Source: Burkholderiales bacterium
GTDB lineage: Bacteria > Pseudomonadota > Gammaproteobacteria > Burkholderiales > WYBJ01
DNA: 64,000 bases
Direction: 5' to 3'
Assembly (NCBI GenBank): GCA_022841915.1
Contig: JALHQN010000014.1
Coordinates: forward strand, 16,319-80,318
Of this stretch, positions 18,105 through 29,650 are shown piece by piece; position 1 is the first letter of the stretch; each line of letters starts with the position of its first letter. Both the position numbers and the translations under genes were made by a program. A model generated the notes under the pieces. It was not told the origin of the DNA, did no database searches, and saw only the letters and a list, made by a program, of their open reading frames with translations.

Positions 18105-19468
18105 CGACACACCACCATTGCGATTGCGATCCGGATCGCGGCGAAGGCGCCGATCCGGATCGATCCGAACCGGCCGTATTCGCGGCGCCACCCGTCGACG
18201 CCCCAGTGCGCCCGCTCGCGCGTCCGACACACGTCGCTGCGGCAGCGGTCCGCACCTCGGGACGGCGGCGCCTCTGGGAAGTCGAACACGTCCACCATTG
18301 CGTCCTCCTCGGCGCGGCTTTCGGCGCAGAAGAATTGCGTCGCATGTTCAAGCGCAGCAACTATGGCGGATGGGAGCAGGCGACGGAGTATCAGCTACAC
18401 TCGAGCGCAGTGAGCCTCGCCGGTAGCGCCAACAAATTCTCTCGCGCTGCGCATCGCAAGCTGGATGAATTCTACGAGCCGGTCGTGGCCACATTTCGAG
18501 GCATCTCGTCAGCCGTCGAACTGATGGAGGCATGGGAATCCTGGGCCGCACGCGGCGAGGTGATCGCGGCTTACTGGGCAGCGATCACGCATCCCTGCTG
18601 TGATTCCGCGGCGAGCGAGACGCTGTCGCAGGAAATGCACATGGCCGCGCACACGGCGTTCATCGGCAACCGCACGGCCTCACGCCGCATCCGTGCGCTG
18701 CAAGATGCCAACAACGCCTTGGACGCGCAGAACGCGCGCATGCAGGGACAGCTTTGCGAACTGCGGACGGAAGTCTCGCGCCTGCGCGAGGCCTTGGTGG
18801 AAGCTCGTGAAGAAGCTCGACGAGAACGGGCGAGCGCAGCCAGTGCGGTGGAGGAATTGCAGCGCTGGCGCTCCGGGGACCAGATCGCGCTGTGGGACAC
18901 TCGGCTCGCCACCCTGACCGAAGCTCACGCCGCCGCCAAGTCGCAATACGCCGCCGAGCGCAAGACCGTCGCGAGCCTGCGGGCCCGGATCGATTGGCTG
19001 CAGCAGCGCGTGATGCGCACCGCTTCCGATCCGGCAAAGCCCGAGGCGCCGGCAGAGTCGCCGCACTGCGCGAAGGCCGCCATCGATACGGACCCGGTGC
19101 CCGACCTGACCGACACCTGTGTGCTTTGCGTGGGCGGGCGGGCGAGCCTCGTGCCGAAGTACCGGGCGCTAATCGGACGAGCACAGGCCGATTTTCTCTA
19201 TCACGATGGCGGCGTCGAGGATCACCTGAGTCGATTGCCCGCACTCTTGTCGTCCGCTCATGCAGTCATTTGTTTTTCCGGGGAAGTGAGCCATGCGGCG
19301 TACCGCGCCGTGAAGCGCTACTGCAAGGTGCGCGGCAAGCCGTGCGCCTTGATTCAACAGCCGAGCATGAACGGACTCAATCGCGCCTTGGCCGCGATTC
19401 GAGACCTGCTCCTTTTGGATGGCAAGATGCGCATACACCGGATCGACGCCGCCAGCCGGACGGGATGA
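18101..19468 (+). CDS. DUF2325 domain protein with His/Cys-rich N-terminus and coiled coil
   Basis: The 455-residue protein starts at GTG (18101), overlapping the previous stop by 4 bases. It opens with a metal-ligand-rich stretch (TTHHHCDCDPD). A helical domain and a long heptad-like coiled coil (about residues 200-320) follow, and the protein ends with the DUF2325 domain (CVLCVGGRASLVPKYRALI, then the phosphate-loop-like CFSGEVSH). DUF2325 genes in betaproteobacteria are often iron-linked; the Fur box upstream agrees with that. No biochemical role is established. Confidence 0.85.
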   Translation: MTTHHHCDCDPDRGEGADPDRSEPAVFAAPPVDAPVRPLARPTHVAAAAVRTSGRRRLWEVEHVHHCVLLGAAFGAEELRRMFKRSNYGGWEQATEYQLHSSAVSLAGSANKFSRAAHRKLDEFYEPVVATFRGISSAVELMEAWESWAARGEVIAAYWAAITHPCCDSAASETLSQEMHMAAHTAFIGNRTASRRIRALQDANNALDAQNARMQGQLCELRTEVSRLREALVEAREEARRERASAASAVEELQRWRSGDQIALWDTRLATLTEAHAAAKSQYAAERKTVASLRARIDWLQQRVMRTASDPAKPEAPAESPHCAKAAIDTDPVPDLTDTCVLCVGGRASLVPKYRALIGRAQADFLYHDGGVEDHLSRLPALLSSAHAVICFSGEVSHAAYRAVKRYCKVRGKPCALIQQPSMNGLNRALAAIRDLLLLDGKMRIHRIDAASRTG

Positions 19469-19552
19469 TGCGTGCCGGGCAATGCCGGTTCCGGACATGC
19501 TCCTAGGCCTTGCCTAAGAGCACTGCCACTGCCCCCACCGCGAACTGGCCCG

Positions 19553-22010
<2,458 letters not shown>

Positions 22011-22787
22011 TCAGAGAAACCCCGAGATCAATCCGACAGCGACCAGGAACAAGAGCACCGCGACGATGCGCTGTATGCGCGCCATCGTCACTTTCGGCAG
22101 CAGCCGGTTGCCCATATACGCACCGATGAATGCGGCGAGTACCGCCGACGCGAGCAACGCATACTCCGACTGCGACTGGATGGTCGCGAATGTTTGCCAA
22201 TAGACGCTCAACCGGGCAATGTCGATCGCGAACGCGACGGCGGCACCCGTCGCCACGTAGGCCTCCTTGCTCAATCCGGCCTTGACTAGGAAAGCCGACC
22301 GCAAAGCCCCCTGCATCCCGGACAGCCCGCCGAAAAAGCCGCTCAACACGCCCCCCAAGGGCAGGTACTTGGCAGGGAACGCCACGGCACGGAAGCGGGC
22401 GGAGAACTCCAATGTGGCGAACAGCATCAATAGCACGCCCACGATGAGTTTCACGGGCATGACCGTGTACGTCCGGCCGAACAAGGTGTAGTCTGCCATG
22501 GGCGCGGCATCGGCCGCCGCGAGCAACAGCCACGCGCCGGCGAAGGACGCCACGATGGCCGGCAGCCCAAAACGGATCGCCACGCCAAAGTCGATGTGGC
22601 GGCGCACGAGAGCGAGCTTGAATCCGCCGTTGAGAAAATGAACGACCGCGGTGAGCGCGATCGCCTTCTCCACAGGAAAGAACAGAATGAACGCAGGGAG
22701 AAGCAAGGTCCCCAGACCGAAGCCCGAGAAGAATGTCAGGGCCGACGCCAGCAACGCGACCGCGCACACAACGCTATAGATCAACAT
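22011..22787 (-). CDS. TSUP-family (TauE/SafE-like) membrane transporter
   Basis: The 258-residue protein has about eight hydrophobic segments and the two family repeats. Each begins with a glycine-rich hairpin: FFSGFGLGTLLLPAF near residue 20 and LSGFFGGLSGMQGALRSAF near residue 150. TSUP permeases export or import sulfite, sulfoacetate and related anions at the inner membrane. It stands alone, with no taurine or sulfur genes beside it, so the anion is unknown. Confidence 0.9.
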   Translation of the reverse strand: MLIYSVVCAVALLASALTFFSGFGLGTLLLPAFILFFPVEKAIALTAVVHFLNGGFKLALVRRHIDFGVAIRFGLPAIVASFAGAWLLLAAADAAPMADYTLFGRTYTVMPVKLIVGVLLMLFATLEFSARFRAVAFPAKYLPLGGVLSGFFGGLSGMQGALRSAFLVKAGLSKEAYVATGAAVAFAIDIARLSVYWQTFATIQSQSEYALLASAVLAAFIGAYMGNRLLPKVTMARIQRIVAVLLFLVAVGLISGFL

Positions 22788-23239
22788 TCGTCTCTCCGCT
22801 CACGCCCAACAACCCGGCTTCGAATGATCCGTGCCGAAAGTCCGGGCCATCACATTACCCCGACATTCTTTCGAGCGCCCACCTTGCCACGGCACTGAGC
22901 AACACGATGAGCCGCGGCGTGGCTTTCCAGAACACCCGCCATGCAAAGGCCCTCGGTACCCAACCGAAGTTCGACAGGACTGCGCTGGCGCGAGTCCCTA
23001 CCGGATGATACCTGCTGCCAGCAACAATCCGACCACGGCGGCATACACGCTACCACACCGGTCGTGCTTTTCGAAGGCGTCGCGAATCGTCCAAAAACGG
23101 GAGCATGCCGATCGTGGGCAGGAAGGTGTGCGGCGACTACACGGCTAATGGCAGGCGGACGTCGAGCACGCGTCGACATGCAGAAATAGAACGAAGCGCT
23201 CAGGCAAAATGATCAGGCATAGGTGCCTCGAGAGCGCCC
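22788..23239. other. Intergenic region, nothing recognised
   Basis: This stretch of 452 bases is flanked by two leftward genes. Short open frames exist on both strands, but none has a ribosome-binding site plus sensible composition. No repeat or hairpin stood out. Confidence 0.4.
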
Positions 23240-23884
23240 TCAGGAGCCTGCAAGCACGAACACCTGCTCCAGACGCGAGCAACGCCCCTCGGGCATCGTG
23301 ATGACCCGAGCGTAAGCGCTGCCTTCCAGTCCGATGATGAGCTTGCCGATCTCTTGCTCGCCGACCATACAGGGACGAAAACGCGTCAGGACCGACGTCG
23401 TGGGCAACACGAAGATCACCCTGCCTGCGTCGCCACCGAAGAAAATGGTTTCGAGCATCCCATGCACCGCGCTGAGCAGCACCGCGGTGCGGCCCGCCTC
23501 GCGCAGGCAAGTTCTGTTCGACATCAGACCAGCCTTGGAGATCTCGTAGCACCGACCGTCGAGATCGAAGCGCTTCAGTACCCCGTCGACGGGAACCGAC
23601 GGGACGGTGATCGTGCACACCCGCTCGTCGCGCGCATTACGGACCAGCACCTTCATCGCCGCCGCCTTGCCCGTGTCCTGCCACACGGCCCACAGGAAGT
23701 CCGGCCCGACAAGGAGATCTTTGCATTGGGCAGCCACTTGCGCAGCGCGCATGGCAAATCCTTCCGCGTCCGCAGCCCGCCGCACACGCAGACCGAACAC
23801 CGTGAGCAGGACAGTCAACGAAGCGATTCCGCCGAATACGGCCAAGTACGCCATCGGCGCCTGATTTTCCACGCCAAAGCCCAT
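23240..23884 (-). CDS. Hypothetical single-span membrane protein
   Basis: The 214-residue product has one N-terminal hydrophobic segment (YLAVFGGIASLTVLLTVFGL) followed by a soluble domain with repeated beta-strand-like stretches and cysteines. I do not recognise the family. The soluble part has the strand pattern of tubby/LURP-like phospholipid-associated folds, but this is only an impression. Start choice is uncertain between 23884 and 23854; neither has a strong ribosome-binding site. Confidence 0.55.
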   Translation of the reverse strand: MGFGVENQAPMAYLAVFGGIASLTVLLTVFGLRVRRAADAEGFAMRAAQVAAQCKDLLVGPDFLWAVWQDTGKAAAMKVLVRNARDERVCTITVPSVPVDGVLKRFDLDGRCYEISKAGLMSNRTCLREAGRTAVLLSAVHGMLETIFFGGDAGRVIFVLPTTSVLTRFRPCMVGEQEIGKLIIGLEGSAYARVITMPEGRCSRLEQVFVLAGS

Positions 23885-24030
23885 GCGAAGAACGGATCAG
23901 CAAGGGATAGCGGCAAATCGCAAGAAAAATGGACGACGGGTGATCGTAGGGATGCGCTTGGCGCTCTGGCATGCCGTGGCAACCGACCGCGAGCGCAAGC
24001 ATCGAAACACCCGCCCCGGCGCAAACCGCG

Positions 24031-24954
24031 CTACACGACGACCGTGTCGAAGTGGCGTGGAACGACGACGCGGGTATCCGGCGCGGCCTGGCGGACCTCC
24101 TGCACGAAGGTCTGCGCCTGCTCGTACGCTGCATCTTGAGGCGCACCGTAGGGCCACGATTGCACATCCCAATGGGTCGCGATCACCACGGGCGGCTTGC
24201 CGAGCGCACGCAGCAGCCGGCCCGTGTAGTCGTGAATCTCCAGGCGCGCCTTGGCGGCCGGGATCAAGGCCACGCTCGGCTGCAGTCCCGCAACCTCGCG
24301 TTCGATGTAGTTCATCGAGCAGAACACGATGAGTCGATGCGCGCCGAGGCGAATGAAATAGGCGAGCGTGTTGCCCTCCACGTACTCCACCAGCCGCATC
24401 GGGGCGCGCACGTCCTTCGGCACCACGCCCGAGTCGAAATAGTGCTTGCTGCTCAACGCTGAATGCAGGCTCGGGATCACCTTGAGCGAAAAGGCGCCGA
24501 ACTCGAAATCCTCGCCGCCCTTGACCGTGATGAGTTGCGCTTCCGGCACGCCGTGAGCGCGCGCGATATGGATCGTGCTTTCCGTGCCCACGACCGTCGC
24601 CCCGGTCTTCTTGGCGATATAGGGCATGTCCATGCAGTGGTTGAAGTGCGAATGCGACGTCAGGATGTAGTCGACCTTGGCGGCATGCATGTCGATGAGC
24701 TGCAGCGTGTCGGCGTTCGGACTCAGCGTGTCGTTCGGGCCGAAGATCGGTCGGATATCACCCGGTGCAACCGGCGGCGTCGACGTGCCGAAGCCCTTGT
24801 CCGCATACCGGATGCGTGAAAAGAAAGGATCGACCAGGATCCGCGTCTGCCCATCGGTAATCGACCAGGCCGCTGCGCCGTAGTGAATCAGCTGCAGCCG
24901 TCCGGCGGCGGTCGCGCCGTCGCTGAGATCGTGGGTCTGAGGTGCAATGCTCAT
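24031..24954 (-). CDS. MBL-fold (metallo-beta-lactamase superfamily) protein with altered metal motif
   Basis: The 307-residue protein starts at the ATG at 24954, which has GAGGAG upstream; an in-frame ATG at 25089 adds an unlikely leader. The fold's first metal site normally reads HxHxDH; here residues 101-106 read HSHFNH, so the usual aspartate is N105. Other landmarks are ILVDPFF (39-45), IPSLHSA and IATHWDVQSW. Relatives hydrolyse lactones, phosphodiesters or thioesters, or act on lipids. The missing aspartate is a ligand for the second metal, so activity may differ. Function is open. Confidence 0.82.
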   Translation of the reverse strand: MSIAPQTHDLSDGATAAGRLQLIHYGAAAWSITDGQTRILVDPFFSRIRYADKGFGTSTPPVAPGDIRPIFGPNDTLSPNADTLQLIDMHAAKVDYILTSHSHFNHCMDMPYIAKKTGATVVGTESTIHIARAHGVPEAQLITVKGGEDFEFGAFSLKVIPSLHSALSSKHYFDSGVVPKDVRAPMRLVEYVEGNTLAYFIRLGAHRLIVFCSMNYIEREVAGLQPSVALIPAAKARLEIHDYTGRLLRALGKPPVVIATHWDVQSWPYGAPQDAAYEQAQTFVQEVRQAAPDTRVVVPRHFDTVVV

Positions 24955-25205
24955 GTGTTGGCTCCTCGCACGCTGATCGTGAGGCAAGTGCCGGCCGCGT
25001 TCGCCAAGCGGCGTCGTATGCTCAATTGCTGCTCGTGCCCTGGGCTGCAACGTTGCTGCGATGGCGCCGAGGCACCTTGCTCGCCGCATTCATGATGCGG
25101 GCGTTTCCCAAGATGCCCGCGCTCGGCGGGGAAAAACCCGTGCGCGAATCCGCAAACACGCGACGCTACAATGATGACTATTCATTTGCCCCGGTCGATT
25201 GTGCG

Positions 25206-26105
25206 ATGCAGATGGCCCAAGTGTCCAGCAAGGAACGCGCCTTCGTCCGCTTACGCCGTAGGCGCATCCAGCTTCGCAAGCTTCTCGCTCATGCGATCGT
25301 TGCGCTCGCAGCGACCGCTTGTGCTGCCGTTGTCCGAGCGGCCGACCCCAACCTCGAACACCCGACGCGGATCGTCACCGTCGCCCGCGACGGCTATACC
25401 ATCGCAGGCTTGGCCACTCACCTGCCCGGGCCGTCGAAGTTCAAGCATGGCATCGCGATTTTCCCGGGCAATCCGGGCATCCTTCGCCTGCGGGAAGAAA
25501 ACGGCGAAGTGCGCCATGCCATGGGCGGCAACTTTCTGATCCGCTCACGTCGCCACTGGCTCGACGAAGATACGCTGGTCCTGAGCATCGATGCCCCTTC
25601 GGATCGATGGGACAGCTTCACGCAAGCGTTTCGCGAAACCGAGCGCTACGGCAAGGATGTCGCGGCGCTGCTCGCGGAGGCCGGCCGCCGGTTCGGCATC
25701 GACGATTGGACACTCGTCGGCACGAGCGAAGGCTCCGTGAGCGCCTTTCACGCGGCACGCATGAATCCGATGCTCGCACGCCGGTTGATCCTCACCGCCT
25801 CGCTCTTCATGCCCAACCGCAATGGCGATGGATTGAGCAGCGCGGATTTCTCGCAGTTGAAGATCCCGTTGCTTTGGGTCCATCACGTCGACGATCCGTG
25901 CCGCGTCACCGCCTACAGCGATGCCGTGGATTTCGCGCGACGCAGCCATGCGCCGCTGGTCACGGTGCGCGGCGGCGGCCCCGGACACGGCCCAGCCTGT
26001 CAGGCACGTACTGCCCACGGCTTCGTGGGCATCGAACGCCAGACGGTGCTCGCCATGCGCGCCTGGGTGAAGACCGGCAAGGTTCCGCAGGACGTCGGCC
26101 CCTAG
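25206..26105 (+). CDS. Secreted alpha/beta-hydrolase
   Basis: The 299-residue protein has a long basic N-region and hydrophobic signal (LLAHAIVALAATACAAVVRA). The nucleophile elbow GTSEGS has S174, the likely acid lies in VHHVDDPC, and the likely histidine in GGGPGHGPAC. The ATG at 25206 is the best start because homology and the signal peptide begin there, though the ribosome-binding site is weak. It is divergent from the MBL-fold gene. The fold is clear but the ester or amide substrate is not. Confidence 0.78.
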   Translation: MQMAQVSSKERAFVRLRRRRIQLRKLLAHAIVALAATACAAVVRAADPNLEHPTRIVTVARDGYTIAGLATHLPGPSKFKHGIAIFPGNPGILRLREENGEVRHAMGGNFLIRSRRHWLDEDTLVLSIDAPSDRWDSFTQAFRETERYGKDVAALLAEAGRRFGIDDWTLVGTSEGSVSAFHAARMNPMLARRLILTASLFMPNRNGDGLSSADFSQLKIPLLWVHHVDDPCRVTAYSDAVDFARRSHAPLVTVRGGGPGHGPACQARTAHGFVGIERQTVLAMRAWVKTGKVPQDVGP

Positions 26106-26175
26106 ATCGAAAAACACCGGCGCCGCCCGCGTGTCGGCGCTCGGCCGCAATTCGCAGTTGCGGCGCACGCAGGCG

Positions 26176-26550
26176 TCACCTCCTCGCACATGAGCCTATC
26201 TCGCTCTTCATCTCGACCAAGATGACGTGGGTCGAAGTTTCCCCATTGTTGGTACCGATGTGCGTTTGGCTGTCGGACCACATGACATCGCCTTCCTTGA
26301 ACTGGCGCTGCAAGCGCCTGCCATCGGGAAGTTCTATCGATCGCCTGAAAGCCGACAGCGAATAGAGAACGAACGCCGGATGGGTGTGCTGGTGCGTGCT
26401 TTCACCGGGCTTGTCCTTGTAGTCGAGCACTCGCACGCATTCGTTCTCGAAAATGACCTTGTACTTGTCTCCATCGGTCCGGACGGCGTCCTGAGCAAGT
26501 ACCGCAAGAGGAAAACTCAAAACCACATACGCGAGCATGGTGCGAAGCAT
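26176..26550 (-). CDS. Secreted cupin-domain protein
   Basis: This 124-residue protein has a signal peptide (RTMLAYVVLSFPLAVLAQDA) and a single cupin barrel with metal-ligand-like histidines (STHQHTHPAF) and a glycine turn (FKEGDVMWSDSQTHIG). GAAGGAA lies before the ATG at 26550. Small periplasmic cupins of this kind bind a metal and a small ligand, but their reactions are mostly unknown. It is convergent with the alpha/beta-hydrolase gene. Confidence 0.8.
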   Translation of the reverse strand: MLRTMLAYVVLSFPLAVLAQDAVRTDGDKYKVIFENECVRVLDYKDKPGESTHQHTHPAFVLYSLSAFRRSIELPDGRRLQRQFKEGDVMWSDSQTHIGTNNGETSTHVILVEMKSEIGSCARR

Positions 26551-27018
26551 GGGATTCCTTCAGAGAGGATTGTCAGTATAGGACGACAAGTGCGTGCACC
26601 ACGGCAGATCCTCCTTCTCGAGGCAGCGGTGAGCCTGGAACCGCGTGCGCTCACCACCCATGGGGTGGGCACGATTCGACCTACGGATACAGTGCGCGGG
26701 GTAACCACTGCGTGTGCCGTACACCTCTTTAGCCCCTACGCCGGACCAGTGTCGGACACGCCTCGGCTGATCGAGTGCATCGACCTGGGCGTCGAGCGCT
26801 CGCTAGCGCAGGATCCGCTGTTCGGATTCCGCATCATCGTGAATATCCCCGCCAAGGCAATGGCGCCCGCCAGCGACGATCCGTCGACCGACTTGTTGGC
26901 GATCGATCAGTGGACCCCCTGCGCCATGGGCTGAGGTGTGATTCTCTTGTGTTGGCTCCTCAGACGCCAAGTTTCAGCGAAGTGCCGACCATGTTGGCAA
27001 CGCAACCGCCTTCACCCC
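26551..27018. other. Intergenic region, nothing recognised
   Basis: These 468 bases lie between two leftward genes. A plus-strand frame reads through but is antisense to the cupin at its left end and shows no motif or ribosome-binding site. I see no RNA gene or repeat. Confidence 0.4.
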
Positions 27019-28380
27019 TCACTCCATCCCCAAGCGCTTTTTGTACTCGGCATCGCGATACGCAAGCCGTCCCATCTTGACCTGCTCTTCGACGGTAAGC
27101 GACAGCATCTCGCGCATCTTCTTGGGCTTGTCCGCGACGAGTTCATCGCGCTCGAGCGCGGCGATACGCTCGTCGTCATACTTCAGGATATCGCGCAGCA
27201 CTTCGCGATTGTGCTCCCCGAACTTCGGCGCGGGGCCGCGGACCTTCACGGCCGTTTTGCTGAAGCGCCACGGGCGGCCGATGATGAGGCGCCGACTGCC
27301 CATTTCACGTTCCGGCGGGAACTGCACCCATTCGAGCAGGCCGCGGTGATTCAACTGCGGGTCGAGATTGAGATCGCGGCCGTCGAGCACCGCACCGGCC
27401 GGCACGCCTGCCGCTTGCAGACGCTCCATCGCTTCGATCTTCGTCAACGTGGCGCTCCACTGCCCGATGATCGTGTCGATCGCATCGTGATTGAGTCTCC
27501 GCGCCTCCGTCGTGGCATAGCGCGGATCATGTGCGAGTTCGGGCCGTTCGATGACTGTACACAGCGCTTGCCACTCGGTGTCGTCGCGCACACTGATCAC
27601 GCACCAGGCGTCCTTGCCGTCGCAACGATAGCAGCCCTGCGGCGCGTATTGCCGATGCCGATTGCCCAAACGCTCGCCCGATGCGCCATTGGCGATGTGA
27701 TCGAGCACGTACTCGCTGACGCCGAAGCAGCCGAGCTGATACATCCCGACGTCCGCCCACAAGCCGCGGCCGAAACGATGCCGGAACCTCAGCCCGAGCA
27801 GGATCGCCGTCATGCAATTCCAGGTCGCGAGGAAATCGACGAACGACTGTCCCGCCTTCGACGGCGTGCCGCCCCGATAGCCGGTGACGGCGGCAAGCCC
27901 GTGGGTCGCCTCCTGGGTCGTCGCCTGCGCGGGGTAACTCGAATACGGCCCGCCATGACCATAGCCGGTATTCGAAACCATGATGATGCGTGGATTGAGG
28001 CGCTGAAGATTCGGATAATCGAGGCCCCAACCGCGCATGACCCGGGGCGTGAAGTTCTCGAGCACCACATCGGCGGTCTTGATGAGGTCGGTCAGGACGT
28101 CGCGGCCTTCCTTGCGCGCGAGGTCGAGAACGAGCGACTTCTTGCCGCGATTGGCCAGATTGAAGCTCGACGTCCGGTTCCAGGGGTCGCTCCCGTGCTG
28201 GTCGTCGGGGGCGACGACTGCTTGGCCGCCGCGCGTCTGATCCGGCCGCGACGGCCCCTCGATCTTGATGACCTCCGCACCGAGGTCGCACAGCAGCCCG
28301 GCGGCGTAGGGCCCGGCAAATACGTAACTCGTGTCGACGATACGCACACCGTCGAGGGGTAGTCGCTTCATTCGAATCAT
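27019..28380 (-). CDS. Type III CoA-transferase (CaiB/BaiF family)
   Basis: The 453-residue protein shows the family start (VRIVDTSYVFAGPYAAGLL, then GAEVIKIEGP) and a candidate catalytic aspartate in SFVDFLATWN. ANRGKKSLVLDL and VVLENFTPRVM are also typical. It is somewhat longer than the usual 400 residues. It follows the hydantoinase operon by 250 bases on the same strand and could activate the carboxylate released there. The start may be 28380 or the ATG at 28371. It is not a duplicate of the partial gene at 1-839; similarity is at family level. Confidence 0.9.
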   Translation of the reverse strand: MIRMKRLPLDGVRIVDTSYVFAGPYAAGLLCDLGAEVIKIEGPSRPDQTRGGQAVVAPDDQHGSDPWNRTSSFNLANRGKKSLVLDLARKEGRDVLTDLIKTADVVLENFTPRVMRGWGLDYPNLQRLNPRIIMVSNTGYGHGGPYSSYPAQATTQEATHGLAAVTGYRGGTPSKAGQSFVDFLATWNCMTAILLGLRFRHRFGRGLWADVGMYQLGCFGVSEYVLDHIANGASGERLGNRHRQYAPQGCYRCDGKDAWCVISVRDDTEWQALCTVIERPELAHDPRYATTEARRLNHDAIDTIIGQWSATLTKIEAMERLQAAGVPAGAVLDGRDLNLDPQLNHRGLLEWVQFPPEREMGSRRLIIGRPWRFSKTAVKVRGPAPKFGEHNREVLRDILKYDDERIAALERDELVADKPKKMREMLSLTVEEQVKMGRLAYRDAEYKKRLGME

Positions 28381-28630
28381 GGTCTAGATATCCGTGCCAG
28401 TCGCGACGCGACGTGCAACATCTTACCGTGACGCGGAGGATGGAACGCCACTCGATGCCCATGGCCGGTTCGTCGAGCGAGCCAACCGGTTGCGGTCCCC
28501 CGCAGCAGATGCTCAAGACGCGCGAGCCCGAGTGCATGCCTCGAAACCCCGTCATTCTGAGTGGGCGCGGCGTATCGCGCCCTCTGGCGGCCGCCGCCCC
28601 GCTGATCGAGCATCCCCGCCGAATGGACGA

Positions 28631-29650
28631 TCAATTCGCCTTCGCGCCGGACACCTTGATGACCTGCGCAAACTTTGCGATTTCCGCCTTGATCCATGAA
28701 GAGAGCTCTTCGGGGCTCGACGACTCGGCCGAGGCCGCGTCGGCGGCGAGACGCTCGCGAAAATCCGTACTGTCGATGACCGCGGTCAGCGCGCTGTGCA
28801 GGCGCTTTACCACCGGATCCGGCGTGCCTCGCGGTGCCACGACGCAGTACCAGATCGTTGCTTCGAATCCCGGATAGCCCGATTCGGCGATGGTCGGCAC
28901 CTCGGGCATCGCCGGCGAACGCTTGAGGCTCGATACCGCCAGCAGCCGGATCTTTCCCGCCTTCGCCTGCGGGATCAGCGTGGGCGGCGGCGTGATCATG
29001 AGATCGACTTCGCGCGAGAGCAGGGCAACGAGGCCGGGCCCGCCACCCGCATACGGCACATGGACGATATCGATGCCGGCTGCGGCCTTGAGCATTTCGC
29101 CCATCAGGTGATTCCCGCTGCCGGCGCCCGAGGTCGCGTAGTTGAGCTTGCCCGGATTCGCCTTGGCGAGAGCGATCAGTTCCTTGAGCGTCTTTACCGG
29201 CACGGCAGGATGGGAAGCGAGTGCAGACGGCGCCTTCGCCACCAGCGTGATCGGCGTGAAGTCCGTCAACGGGTTGTAAGGTATCTTCCCGGCATAAAGG
29301 GTGGGGCTGATCGCCAGTGTCGGGGTTGCGCCCATGAGCAGCGTGTACCCGTCGGGAGATGCCTTTGCGACGATGTCGGCGCCGATCATGCCGTTCGCCC
29401 CGGGCCGGTTGTCGACGATGACCTGCTGCCCCAGGATTTCACTCAGCTTCGCGGCAATGTAGCGCGTGTAGAGGTTCAGCGAACCGCCGGGCGGCACGGG
29501 CACGACGAGGCGGATCGGCTTCGACGGGAACGGCTGCTGAGCATGGACAGGCCCGCCAATCCACGCAGCGCCTGCGAGCGACGCGAGGCACACTGCCCGA
29601 GCACCGACGTTACGAAAGCCCAGCACGATTTTTCTTCTTGTAGACGACAT
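28631..29650 (-). CDS. Bug/TctC-family periplasmic binding protein
   Basis: The 339-residue protein has a signal peptide ending near GGPVHAQQ and the family landmarks PIRLVVPVPPGGSLN, GQQVIVDNRPGANG and DIVHVPYAGGGPG. GGGAGAAA precedes the ATG at 29650. That ATG overlaps the hyuA stop as TGATG, so translation is coupled. An upstream in-frame ATG lies inside hyuA and is rejected. It probably binds the substrate or a product of the hydantoinase pair. Confidence 0.92.
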   Translation of the reverse strand: MSSTRRKIVLGFRNVGARAVCLASLAGAAWIGGPVHAQQPFPSKPIRLVVPVPPGGSLNLYTRYIAAKLSEILGQQVIVDNRPGANGMIGADIVAKASPDGYTLLMGATPTLAISPTLYAGKIPYNPLTDFTPITLVAKAPSALASHPAVPVKTLKELIALAKANPGKLNYATSGAGSGNHLMGEMLKAAAGIDIVHVPYAGGGPGLVALLSREVDLMITPPPTLIPQAKAGKIRLLAVSSLKRSPAMPEVPTIAESGYPGFEATIWYCVVAPRGTPDPVVKRLHSALTAVIDSTDFRERLAADAASAESSSPEELSSWIKAEIAKFAQVIKVSGAKAN

